5,015 nt of DNA from Lachnospiraceae bacterium. GTDB lineage: Bacteria > Bacillota > Clostridia > Lachnospirales > Lachnospiraceae. A program made the position numbers and the translations under genes. The stretch lies in contig JAJQID010000222.1 in assembly GCA_021199405.1 (NCBI GenBank), forward strand, positions 1 to 5,015. The letters run 5' to 3'. Below are positions 1-5,015 of the stretch, one piece after another (positions within the stretch are counted from its first letter, which is position 1; every line of letters starts with the position of its first letter). The notes beneath the pieces were generated by a model. The model made no database searches. It was not told where the DNA came from and saw only the letters and a list, made by a program, of their open reading frames with translations.

Positions 1-78
1 ACCCACCTGCGCGGCCGTATCAACTGCCTTCTCAAAATCACAGGTATCCAAAATAGCGCTCACTAATCCGAGTTTCAT
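1..78 (-). CDS. Sugar phosphate isomerase/epimerase (TIM barrel), N-terminal fragment cut by window edge
   Basis: Only 26 codons are inside the window. They begin MKLGLVSAILDTCDFEKAV and continue DTAAQVG to the edge with no stop. This opening (first barrel strand K-L-G-L-V-S-A-I-L, then a short loop and a helix F-E-x-A-x-x-x-A-A-x-x-G) is the characteristic start of xylose isomerase-like sugar phosphate isomerases/epimerases. The ATG at 76-78 has an AAAGGGGA ribosome binding site at 87-94, 8 nt away, which supports a real start. It follows the second Gfo/Idh/MocA oxidoreductase by 87 nt on the same strand; these two families very often travel as pairs in sugar catabolic operons. It might process the keto-sugar released by deglycosylation or be another lyase-type subunit. 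The hairpins and possible promoter in the gap leave open whether it is read from the same transcript. The family call rests on 26 residues. Confidence 0.72.
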   Translation of the reverse strand, partial: MKLGLVSAILDTCDFEKAVDTAAQVG

Positions 79-86
79 TTTCGTTT

Positions 87-94
87 TCCCCTTT
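87..94 (-). promoter_or_regulatory. Ribosome binding site of the truncated isomerase gene
   Basis: The minus strand reads AAAGGGGA, 8 nt before the ATG at 78. Good spacing to a family-typical N-terminus supports both the site and the partial gene. Confidence 0.78.
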
Positions 95-103
95 CTCTCA
101 AAA

Positions 104-128
104 CGGACATGTCCGCTGACGCGGACAT
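104..128 (-). repeat. Inverted repeat with three alternating half-sites in the gap before the isomerase gene
   Basis: The minus strand reads ATGTCCGC (121-128), spacer GTCA, GCGGACAT (109-116), which is a perfect 8-bp inverted repeat with a 4-base loop. The second arm runs into another ATGTCCG (104-110), so CGGACATGTCCG (104-115) is itself a 12-bp perfect palindrome. TTTT follows at 100-103. It may be an operator for a dimeric regulator, or RNA in which the middle arm can pair with either flank, giving a second terminator or attenuator. No regulator is identified. Confidence 0.5.
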
Positions 129-129
129 C

Positions 130-158
130 ACTATGAATAAAAGTCGATTGCTTCGCAA
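130..158 (-). promoter_or_regulatory. Weak candidate promoter for the truncated isomerase gene
   Basis: On the minus strand TTGCGA (153-158; 4 of 6 to TTGACA) is followed after exactly 17 nt by CATAGT (130-135; 4 of 6 to TATAAT). Transcription would then start inside the inverted repeat at 104-128, an operator-like placement. The -35 overlaps the terminator-like hairpin. Matches of this quality occur by chance, so this is a suggestion only. Confidence 0.2.
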
Positions 159-161
159 TCG
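136..161 (-). terminator. Terminator-like hairpin after the second oxidoreductase
   Basis: The minus strand has CGATTGC, loop GAA, GCAATCG (145-161): a perfect 7-bp stem with a GAA triloop closed by C-G, a notably stable mini-hairpin. After two bases comes TTTTATT (136-142). It begins 4 nt past the TAG stop at 166. The position and T-rich tail fit an intrinsic terminator. The stem is short, only four of seven pairs are G-C and the tail is interrupted, so termination would be partial at best. It could equally be an mRNA 3'-end stabiliser or operator. Confidence 0.45.
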
Positions 162-165
162 CTGC

Positions 166-1233
166 CTACAATTCCACAGTGCGATTTTCCGCGGCGGATT
201 TTCGCACCGCCTCTACCACCGTCAGAAGCCTGCGCATTTCCTCCTCCGTCACCAGGAATTCTTCCTTCCCGTGATATGCCGCCAGATAATTTCTGTAATA
301 ATCCCCGTAAGAGGTAGTCGCCATGGGCAGGTGTTTCGTCACAATCAGCCCCGGTTCCGGTCCTCCAAAGGATCTGGTGGGTCCGGACGCCGTCATGGTC
401 AGCTTTCCCTCCACGCTTGTCAGCAGTCTGGTGGTGGTCGCCACCGTACCATTTGACGGGGCGAAGCCGTCGCAGTATGCCGTTCCCTTGTCCCCCGCCA
501 GAATCCAGTGATGAGTGAACCAGTTATCCTGATCCTTCAGAAAATAGGTTCCCAGCTCAATCTCACCAAACATGCCGTTCTCAAAGCCCAGAATGATTTT
601 GAAATAATCATCCACTTCAAAATTGATCACGTTTTTCATGATCGCGTACACGGTTTTCACCGGACTGTCGATCATCCAGAGAAACTGGTCGATCAGATGA
701 ACTCCCCAGTCCAGGAGCATTCCTCCGCCATATTGATTGTAAACGTGCCAGTCGTGCATATTTCCATTGAAGCCATATAATTTGGATTGCAGCATATAGG
801 GCCTGCCAACCTCCTGAGCATCATAGGCCGCCTTTATGGTTCTGAAATCCTTGTCAAACCTGCGCTGATGATGCACGGTGAAGGAAACGCCGCAGGATTT
901 CACAATCTGCATCATCTTCTCAAACTCCTGCAGATTCATGGCCGCCGGTTTCTCACACAGAATGCTCTTGCCCGCGCGGGCCGCCTTCTCCACCATCTCC
1001 AGATGAAGATGATTGGGAACGCAGATCACCGCCACGTCCACCTCCGGATCTGCGAACAACTCATCCGCCCGGGTGTACTTTCTGGCGTCCGCTGACAGTG
1101 CGTCATCCATGCGCTCCGGGACAATGTCGCAGATTGCGGTGATCTTTACCTCCTCCTGAAACTCATCCACAAGGCCTTTTTCATGTATGTGACCCACGAA
1201 GCCAAAGCCGACAATTCCAAATTTTACGCTCAT
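166..1233 (-). CDS. Second Gfo/Idh/MocA family oxidoreductase
   Basis: This 355-residue protein is a full-length Gfo/Idh/MocA oxidoreductase, clearly divergent from its neighbour, so not a recent tandem copy. It starts with the Rossmann motif GIVGFGFVG (6-14), then D36 after strand two (NAD-type), VPNHLH at 72-77, and the Glu-Lys-Pro motif at 94-96 (K95). The C-terminal domain has GGGMLLDWGVHLIDQFLW (169-186) with D175 and H179 as the catalytic pair, and an extended beta-sheet rich in aromatics (TYFLKDQDNWFTHHW). It probably oxidises or reduces a sugar hydroxyl/ketone in the cytoplasm. In this context it may reduce the keto-sugar released by the deglycosidase, or oxidise a different glycoside; neither can be read from sequence. 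It starts 23 nt after the upstream oxidoreductase stop. The ATG at 1233 has a GGAGGGGA site; the longer frame to 1392 would overlap the neighbour by 136 nt with low-complexity, non-family sequence. A terminator-like hairpin follows the TAG stop. Confidence 0.92.
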   Translation of the reverse strand: MSVKFGIVGFGFVGHIHEKGLVDEFQEEVKITAICDIVPERMDDALSADARKYTRADELFADPEVDVAVICVPNHLHLEMVEKAARAGKSILCEKPAAMNLQEFEKMMQIVKSCGVSFTVHHQRRFDKDFRTIKAAYDAQEVGRPYMLQSKLYGFNGNMHDWHVYNQYGGGMLLDWGVHLIDQFLWMIDSPVKTVYAIMKNVINFEVDDYFKIILGFENGMFGEIELGTYFLKDQDNWFTHHWILAGDKGTAYCDGFAPSNGTVATTTRLLTSVEGKLTMTASGPTRSFGGPEPGLIVTKHLPMATTSYGDYYRNYLAAYHGKEEFLVTEEEMRRLLTVVEAVRKSAAENRTVEL

Positions 1234-1243
1234 ACAGTTTTTC

Positions 1244-1251
1244 TCCCCTCC
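1244..1251 (-). promoter_or_regulatory. Ribosome binding site fixing the start of the second oxidoreductase
   Basis: The minus strand reads GGAGGGGA, ending 10 nt before the ATG at 1233 and located in the 23-nt gap after the upstream stop. It decides the start in favour of 1233 over the long in-frame extension to 1392. Confidence 0.82.
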
Positions 1252-1256
1252 GTGTC

Positions 1257-2375
1257 TTATTCCGCAGCTTTCAGAAATACTTCCTTTCCACTCTCCGCTG
1301 CGCGGTAAATGGCGTCCAGAATCTGCGTGACTGTGAATGCCTGAATCGGATCCACCAGGGGATGATTTCCTGTCCTGATGGCCGCAAGCCACTGCTTTGC
1401 CTCCAGATATCCCGGTTCGCTGCTGGCGCCGTCAAAGTACGCGACACCGCCGGAAGGCGACATTTCCTCCTGGGTCAGCTGACCGTGACGGCTGGTATTG
1501 TAAATCAGCCTGTCGGTGGGGTGGCTCATACCGGAGATGATCTCCGCACCGCCCAGGGTGCCGCAAACTGTGGTGGACGCCTCCCTGGATTCCAGCGTGT
1601 TCAGAGCCCAGGACGCTTCCAGGAAAATGGTCGCTCCGTTTTCCATCTTGATAAAGCCAAAGGCGGAGTCCTCCACCTCATAGGTTTCCGGATCCCATGG
1701 GCCGAATTTATTTCCTTCCACTGCCTCAGGCATATGTCCCAGCTTGTAGAATACACTGCCGCTGACACTGAGAGGCTTATAGTTATTCATCATCCATAAT
1801 GTCATGTCCAGAGCATGAGTGCCGATATCGATCAGCGGGCCGCCGCCCTGCAGAGCCTTGTTGGGGAACACCCCCCAGGTAGGAACCGCGCGGCGTCTGA
1901 CCGCGTGCGCCTTGGCAAAGTAAATCTCTCCCAGCTCCCCTGCCTCGCAGGCCTCGTGCAGCGCCTGTACCTCAGGGCGGAAACGATTCTGATAACCGAT
2001 CGTAAACTGCATGCCTGACTTTCTCCATGCTGCGATCATCCTCTCCGCGTCCGCGGTGCAATGGGCCATGGGCTTCTCGCAAAGGACATGCTTGCCGGCC
2101 TCGAACGCCGCCACCGTAATCGGACAGTGCGCCACATTGGGGGTCAGCACATGGACAACCTCTACCTCCGGATTGGCCAACAGCTCATGATAATCCTCAT
2201 ATACCTTCGCATCGGCGGTCCCATACTCGGCCGCGGCCTTCTGTGCCCGTTCCACAATGATATCGCAGAACGCCACCAGTTCGCATTCGTCGCTTAATTT
2301 GGACAGCGACGGCAAATGCTTCTGATTGGCGATGCCTCCGCAGCCGATGATACCGATCTTAATCTTCTTAGCCAT
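1257..2375 (-). CDS. Gfo/Idh/MocA family NAD-dependent sugar oxidoreductase (DgpA-like, glycoside 3-dehydrogenase candidate)
   Basis: This 372-residue protein has the complete two-domain Gfo/Idh/MocA architecture. The N-terminal Rossmann fold starts with GIIGCGGIAN (8-17; G11-x-G-G), and D38 at the end of strand two favours NAD(H). The family Glu-Lys-Pro motif is at 100-102 (K101 catalytic). The C-terminal substrate domain carries GGGPLIDIGTHALD (177-190), whose D183 and H187 are the usual catalytic pair. Length is normal. The expected reaction is oxidation of a sugar hydroxyl; by analogy with DgpA this would be C3 of the glucosyl group of a glycoside, making the substrate for the alpha/beta complex encoded just upstream. 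The sequence reads like DgpA-type proteins from gut Clostridia (IGTHALDMTLW, VRRRAVPTWGVF), but this was not aligned. The ATG at 2375 is chosen because the Rossmann motif begins at once and an AAAGGAAA site precedes it; a GTG at 2432 would add 19 unlikely residues. No signal peptide (cytoplasmic). Confidence 0.9.
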   Translation of the reverse strand: MAKKIKIGIIGCGGIANQKHLPSLSKLSDECELVAFCDIIVERAQKAAAEYGTADAKVYEDYHELLANPEVEVVHVLTPNVAHCPITVAAFEAGKHVLCEKPMAHCTADAERMIAAWRKSGMQFTIGYQNRFRPEVQALHEACEAGELGEIYFAKAHAVRRRAVPTWGVFPNKALQGGGPLIDIGTHALDMTLWMMNNYKPLSVSGSVFYKLGHMPEAVEGNKFGPWDPETYEVEDSAFGFIKMENGATIFLEASWALNTLESREASTTVCGTLGGAEIISGMSHPTDRLIYNTSRHGQLTQEEMSPSGGVAYFDGASSEPGYLEAKQWLAAIRTGNHPLVDPIQAFTVTQILDAIYRAAESGKEVFLKAAE

Positions 2376-2383
2376 AATGTTGG

Positions 2384-2391
2384 TTTCCTTT
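2384..2391 (-). promoter_or_regulatory. Ribosome binding site fixing the start of the first oxidoreductase
   Basis: The minus strand reads AAAGGAAA, with the AAGGA core about 10 nt before the ATG at 2375. It supports that ATG over the in-frame GTG at 2432, which has no comparable site and lies only a few bases past the alpha-subunit stop. It is weaker than the sites of the other genes. A second AGGAAA sits at 2411-2416 but leads to no start codon at proper spacing. Confidence 0.7.
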
Positions 2392-2440
2392 CTGTGTCGT
2401 TTTTTGTCGTTTCCTGTAGATATTGCTCCCACAATACCTG

Positions 2441-3457
2441 TCAGGCGTTATCCCAGAGCTGATCCAGCATCTGAATATGGAGCCTGATCTGTTCTTCATC
2501 GCTGACCGTGTTGTCATAGCGGTCTCCCTCATATTCGGAAGCAATGAAGCCGGTATAATTCTCTTCCTTCATAATTTTGATAAAACTCGGGAAGTCCATT
2601 CCGGGGCAGGTCAGGTCATCCTCCATATGATAGAATTTTCCATGCATATATCTGGAATATTTCAGCAGGCTGCGGAAGCCCTCAAAATCCGGTTTCGTAC
2701 GCCAATACGGCGTTCCCATGCGCGCTGTCGAGGCATCAATGGAAAAAATTCTCTTTTTCGCCACATACACATCCGCGTCGTCGCCGCCCTCCTCATAGAT
2801 CATATCAATCAGATCCTTCTCCGGTATCTCCGTTGTAGCGTAAAGATTGTTGATCTTATACAGCAGCTTTTTATTACAGATATCATCCGGGAATACAGCC
2901 AGACAGTTGGACGGCGCCCCTGAGGCAAAGGATGAGAAGTCCATCACAACGCCCAGATGGGGATCGTTTGTTTTTTCAAACAACTCCGCGTACTCCTGGA
3001 AAATAGGGGTGGACGGCGTATAGGGTCCATGCATCTCAATAGCCAGATGCACATCAAGCTCCTGAGCGTACGGAAGAAGCTTTTCCATGGTGGAAGGCAG
3101 CAGCGGATCCTGGCTGCGGACGATAGAACAGCCTGTCCGCTTCGCGAATTCCATCCCCGCGATGGTGTCCGACATACGCTCCGCCTCGGACAGATAATGT
3201 CCCTTGTGCTTGCCGTTATCAATATATATGCTGTAGCAGACCGGGGTCAGCTCATACTTCTGGCAGCAGTCCTTAAAGTAATCGACCCACTCATCGGACG
3301 GGTTGGGATGTCCCGGAACCATCTGCGGAGCCACGATCTCAATCCCGTCTCCGCCCATCTTTTTGGCTTTCTCCATCGTGTCCTCAAAGGTGCAGAGACC
3401 GCGGACATACCGGTTGCCAAATCCATACAGAGTAATGCTGTGCTTTAATCGACTCAT
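2441..3457 (-). CDS. Xylose isomerase-like TIM-barrel protein, probable C-glycoside deglycosidase alpha subunit (DgpC/DfgA-like)
   Basis: This 338-residue protein is of the sugar phosphate isomerase/epimerase (AP endonuclease 2-like) TIM-barrel superfamily. The barrel strands are readable: DGIEIVAP (37-44), LTPVCYSIYID (70-80), CSIVRSQDP (110-118), VHLAIEMHG (136-144), LGVVMDFSS (168-176), KFYHMED (274-280) and GFIASEYEG (303-311). A divalent-metal site is intact as E141, D173, H277 and E308, with H143 two residues after E141. In characterised C-glycoside deglycosidases the equivalent E-x-H pair supplies a metal ligand and the catalytic base that removes the C2 proton of the 3-oxo-glycoside. 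Elimination then releases the aglycone and a keto-anhydro-sugar. The gene lies 11 nt after the beta-subunit gene and 65 nt before a DgpA-like oxidoreductase, which is what separates it from plain sugar isomerases. The ATG at 3457 has a perfect Shine-Dalgarno site. Substrate is unknown; a 3-keto-O-glycoside lyase or a true ketose epimerase remains possible. Confidence 0.8.
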   Translation of the reverse strand: MSRLKHSITLYGFGNRYVRGLCTFEDTMEKAKKMGGDGIEIVAPQMVPGHPNPSDEWVDYFKDCCQKYELTPVCYSIYIDNGKHKGHYLSEAERMSDTIAGMEFAKRTGCSIVRSQDPLLPSTMEKLLPYAQELDVHLAIEMHGPYTPSTPIFQEYAELFEKTNDPHLGVVMDFSSFASGAPSNCLAVFPDDICNKKLLYKINNLYATTEIPEKDLIDMIYEEGGDDADVYVAKKRIFSIDASTARMGTPYWRTKPDFEGFRSLLKYSRYMHGKFYHMEDDLTCPGMDFPSFIKIMKEENYTGFIASEYEGDRYDNTVSDEEQIRLHIQMLDQLWDNA

Positions 3458-3461
3458 AATG

Positions 3462-3470
3462 TCACCTCCT
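3462..3470 (-). promoter_or_regulatory. Perfect Shine-Dalgarno site overlapping the upstream stop codon
   Basis: On the minus strand this is AGGAGGTGA, a full match to the 16S anti-Shine-Dalgarno sequence. The AGGAGG core lies 7 nt before the ATG at 3457. Its first two bases are the last two bases (AG) of the TAG stop codon of the beta-subunit gene (3469-3471). A ribosome finishing the beta subunit therefore sits on the initiation site for the alpha subunit. This suggests coupled, near-equimolar translation of the two subunits. Confidence 0.92.
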
Positions 3471-3972
3471 AAATCGTGAAAACCGCACGGTCACGCACCA
3501 CTGTGGGATGCTGAAGCTCCGTCGCGTCACGCTGATATCCTTCCAGGTCCTCCGCCTCACCATAGGAATGGCCGAAGTCATTGCGCTTGGTGATGGTAAT
3601 TTCAATCTCATGATCGCCGGCCTTCAGTCCTCCCACTTTATTGACATTGATATAGCACTGATCCGTACAGCCCCAGAACACATCAGAGTTGTTTTTCAGT
3701 TCATCAATCGTGCAATAAAAATTTCCCAGTACCAGCGTCATATCTCTGTGATCGACCTTTTCTCCATCCACCTTCAGCTCCAGGCCCTCAATGGTAGAAA
3801 GCCAGACGCCGCGATAGCTTAAGTTGTTCAGGCGGAAGGTATATCCTGTGCAGGCTCCTCCCTCGAACACCTTATTTTTCAGTGTTCCCCTCATCAGGGG
3901 ATCGGTCAGCACCAGGCCGCCCCGACTTAAAATCTCGTCTACCTGAGCGATTCTCTCTTCGATGGTTTTCAT
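3469..3972 (-). CDS. C-glycoside deglycosidase beta subunit family protein (CGDB / DUF6379, DgpB/DfgB-like)
   Basis: This 167-residue protein is recognised by overall sequence pattern as the small subunit that pairs with a TIM-barrel alpha subunit in C-glycoside-cleaving enzymes (DgpB-DgpC, DfgA-DfgB). In known complexes the beta subunit is a beta-sandwich that packs against the barrel and helps form the active-site pocket. Visible here: a short N-terminal helix (about residues 1-18), then alternating beta strands (YTFRLNNLSYRGVWLS at 44-59, LELKVDG at 64-70, DQCYINVNKVGGLKAGDHEIEITITKR spanning 104-130) and a C-terminal tail with ELQHPTVV at 152-159. There is no signal peptide or membrane segment, so it should be cytoplasmic. 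The ATG at 3972 follows an AAGGAGA site (3978-3984). The stop codon is embedded in the ribosome binding site of the alpha-subunit gene, as expected for subunits made together. Family membership comes from memory of the family, not an alignment; annotation pipelines may call it hypothetical. Confidence 0.8.
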   Translation of the reverse strand: MKTIEERIAQVDEILSRGGLVLTDPLMRGTLKNKVFEGGACTGYTFRLNNLSYRGVWLSTIEGLELKVDGEKVDHRDMTLVLGNFYCTIDELKNNSDVFWGCTDQCYINVNKVGGLKAGDHEIEITITKRNDFGHSYGEAEDLEGYQRDATELQHPTVVRDRAVFTI

Positions 3973-3977
3973 AGAAA

Positions 3978-3984
3978 TCTCCTT
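3978..3984 (-). promoter_or_regulatory. Ribosome binding site of the beta-subunit gene
   Basis: The minus strand reads AAGGAGA, 5 nt before the ATG at 3972. It lies wholly within the 18-nt gap after the beta-helix gene and supports the 167-residue start. Confidence 0.85.
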
Positions 3985-3990
3985 CCTTAT

Positions 3991-5015
3991 TTATTCACTC
4001 TCAATTACAATCTTTCCTCCGCCCGTCAGCGGATATTCTCCCGCATCAGAGACGGCTCTGGCATATACTGTGACGCCGGGCTGCGCATAAATAGCCGACA
4101 GGTCAACCTCCCCGTCAATCACCACATGTGAATCCCCCGTCGCATTCCAGCGACTGCCCGCTCCAAAACGCACAGAACAATTCTCAATCACCCCGTTCAG
4201 GCGGGCGTTCTCAAGGTAAACGCCGCAGTCTCTCTCAGGATCCTCATGGACAATATCGCCCTCGTAAACGCTGTTTTTCAAAAACAGCCGGATACCGTAC
4301 ATCTGCTCATCCTTCGCCGGTCTGGCCACCCTTGGCCCCTTTCCTGTATTGATCTCAGAGCGAAGAAGCACGCCTGTCTTCGACCGGATATTACAGCCAT
4401 CCAGCACCGCGTACAGATTACAGCTGCGCACCGATAACGCGTCCAGATTGCTGTCACATTCGCAGTTCTTCATCATCAGACAGGAGCGTTGAGACGGAAG
4501 ACTGACAATACAATGACCCACAACCAGCCAGTGATTGCTCCTGATCCTGCAGTCGTTAAACGTCAGATCACACTCCCCCGCCAGAACGCCGGCGGTGCTG
4601 GCAATATCCATATCACAGCGGTTCAGTACAATATGACAAAAGGTATCAGAGTAAACGCCGTAGCCGGACTTGGTCGTCACCATCCGGCAGTCATTGGCCT
4701 CCACCCTGTTAAAGCCCTCAGATCCATCCACAGACAGACAACAGCAGCCATCACCGACAATGGTGCAGTCATAAAGGAATTCCTGGGAATTATCCTGCAT
4801 ATCGCAGGTTCTGGCCGTATCCCAGGTACACCCAAACAATCCCCTGAGATGATTTTCTTCCTCCGCAACAGGCGCGTCCGGCCCAAAAGGGGCGCCCATG
4901 CAGATAAATGTGGAACGATACGCCCGGAAAATAGATTCTTTCATGACGGTATAGCAGCTGCGCCGCATCCCGTTGGCATAAATCACAGAATCTATGACCG
5001 GCGCCTCCGCCCCGT
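3991..5015 (-). CDS. Cysteine-rich right-handed parallel beta-helix-like protein, 5'-truncated by window edge
   Basis: The reading frame is open to the window edge (nine full codons before the GTG at 4986), so the true start lies outside; 340 residues and a TAA stop are visible. No signal peptide or membrane segment is seen in this part, but the N-terminus is missing. The protein consists of imperfect repeats of about 22-30 residues. Each has a short beta-strand pattern ending in N/D/K-x-Cys-x-hydrophobic: LYDC, EANDCRM, VLNRCDM, TFNDCRI, MKNCEC, VLDGCNI, VIENCSV. Stacked Cys/Asn ladders of this kind are typical of right-handed parallel beta-helix (pectate-lyase-like) folds. About 25 cysteines suggest a reducing cytoplasm or an anaerobe. 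The C-terminus is Gly-rich, then a strand (GGGKIVIESE). It lies 18 nt upstream of the deglycosidase beta subunit gene, so it is probably co-transcribed. The fold is inferred from pattern. No catalytic motif is recognised; it could be a lyase, an epimerase, or a carbohydrate-binding or scaffold protein. Confidence 0.8.
   Translation of the reverse strand, partial: GAEAPVIDSVIYANGMRRSCYTVMKESIFRAYRSTFICMGAPFGPDAPVAEEENHLRGLFGCTWDTARTCDMQDNSQEFLYDCTIVGDGCCCLSVDGSEGFNRVEANDCRMVTTKSGYGVYSDTFCHIVLNRCDMDIASTAGVLAGECDLTFNDCRIRSNHWLVVGHCIVSLPSQRSCLMMKNCECDSNLDALSVRSCNLYAVLDGCNIRSKTGVLLRSEINTGKGPRVARPAKDEQMYGIRLFLKNSVYEGDIVHEDPERDCGVYLENARLNGVIENCSVRFGAGSRWNATGDSHVVIDGEVDLSAIYAQPGVTVYARAVSDAGEYPLTGGGKIVIESE

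Noticed and set aside
1234..1392. In-frame N-terminal extension of 53 residues on the second oxidoreductase (GTG at 1392).
   Set aside because: It overlaps the end of the neighbouring gene, has non-family composition, and a good GGAGGGGA site directly precedes the ATG at 1233 where the Rossmann motif begins.
2376..2432. In-frame GTG at 2432 adding 19 residues to the first oxidoreductase.
   Set aside because: No adequate ribosome binding site; the extension is charged and non-family, and Gfo/Idh/MocA proteins start within a few residues of the Rossmann strand.
2423..2923. Plus-strand open frame of 166 residues opposite the alpha-subunit gene, and other plus-strand frames (109-456, 508-780, 787-1095, 1362-1799, 2957-3448, 3508-3822).
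   Set aside because: All lie antisense to genes with clear family motifs, show no recognisable domain, and have no convincing ribosome binding sites. They are shadows of the minus-strand codon pattern.
2966..2981. GTTTG / CAAAC inverted repeat around a T-run.
   Set aside because: Five-base arms inside the alpha-subunit coding sequence (L-F-E-K-T-N); expected by chance.
2441..3457. Reading the 338-residue barrel as an ordinary hydroxypyruvate or xylose isomerase.
   Set aside because: The superfamily fits, but direct coupling to a CGDB-type beta subunit and a DgpA-like oxidoreductase makes a deglycosidase alpha subunit the better explanation. It is kept as an alternative, not excluded.
4270..4288. 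Perfect inverted repeat GCTGTTTTT-G-AAAAACAGC (minus strand) resembling a terminator.
   Set aside because: It lies inside the beta-helix coding frame, encoding L-F-L-K-N-S, with a one-base centre and no T-tract after it. A chance product of Phe/Lys/Asn codons is most likely.
4984..4986. GTG at 4986 as the true start of the beta-helix gene.
   Set aside because: The frame stays open through nine more codons to the window edge, and no Shine-Dalgarno lies before it, so the gene very probably starts outside.
1..5015. Search for CRISPR arrays, tRNA or rRNA genes, insertion sequences, prophage or toxin-antitoxin genes.
   Set aside because: No spaced direct repeats, cloverleaf-like segments, terminal inverted repeats with a transposase, or such protein families were seen on either strand.

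Overview
The window holds one strand of genes. Every convincing coding region is on the minus strand, so transcription runs from high to low coordinates. The genes are tightly packed, with gaps of 18, 11, 65, 23 and 87 nt, and have strong purine-rich Shine-Dalgarno sites, including a perfect AGGAGGTGA. Base composition is moderate. This style, plus the protein families present, points to an anaerobic gut-type Firmicute, probably a Lachnospiraceae-like Clostridium. That placement is inference; no rRNA or marker gene is present.

Layout in transcription order: (1) 5015-3991, a cysteine-rich right-handed beta-helix-like protein, cut at its 5' end by the window edge; (2) 3972-3469, a 167-residue all-beta protein recognised as the small beta subunit of C-glycoside deglycosidase (CGDB/DUF6379 type, as in DgpB, DfgB and CarC/CarB-type complexes); (3) 3457-2441, a 338-residue xylose-isomerase-like TIM barrel with an intact E-x-H / D / H / E metal site, the matching large alpha subunit; (4) 2375-1257, a Gfo/Idh/MocA NAD-dependent sugar oxidoreductase resembling the DgpA type; (5) 1233-166, a second, divergent Gfo/Idh/MocA oxidoreductase; (6) 78-1, the first 26 codons of another sugar phosphate isomerase/epimerase TIM barrel. 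The 87-nt gap before gene 6 has a terminator-like hairpin, an 8-bp inverted repeat with a third overlapping half-site, and a weak candidate promoter.

How the genes may work together: in characterised C-glycoside catabolism (puerarin, homoorientin, carminate), a Gfo/Idh/MocA enzyme oxidises the sugar C3-OH to a ketone. A metal-dependent alpha/beta complex then abstracts the acidified C2 proton and eliminates the aglycone, breaking the C-C (or a C-O) glycosidic bond without hydrolysis. This cassette has all three parts adjacent. The second oxidoreductase and second isomerase could process the released keto-anhydro-sugar or widen substrate range. The beta-helix protein is the least explained member. 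No transporter, regulator or classical glycoside hydrolase is visible, and the operon promoter must lie beyond position 5015.
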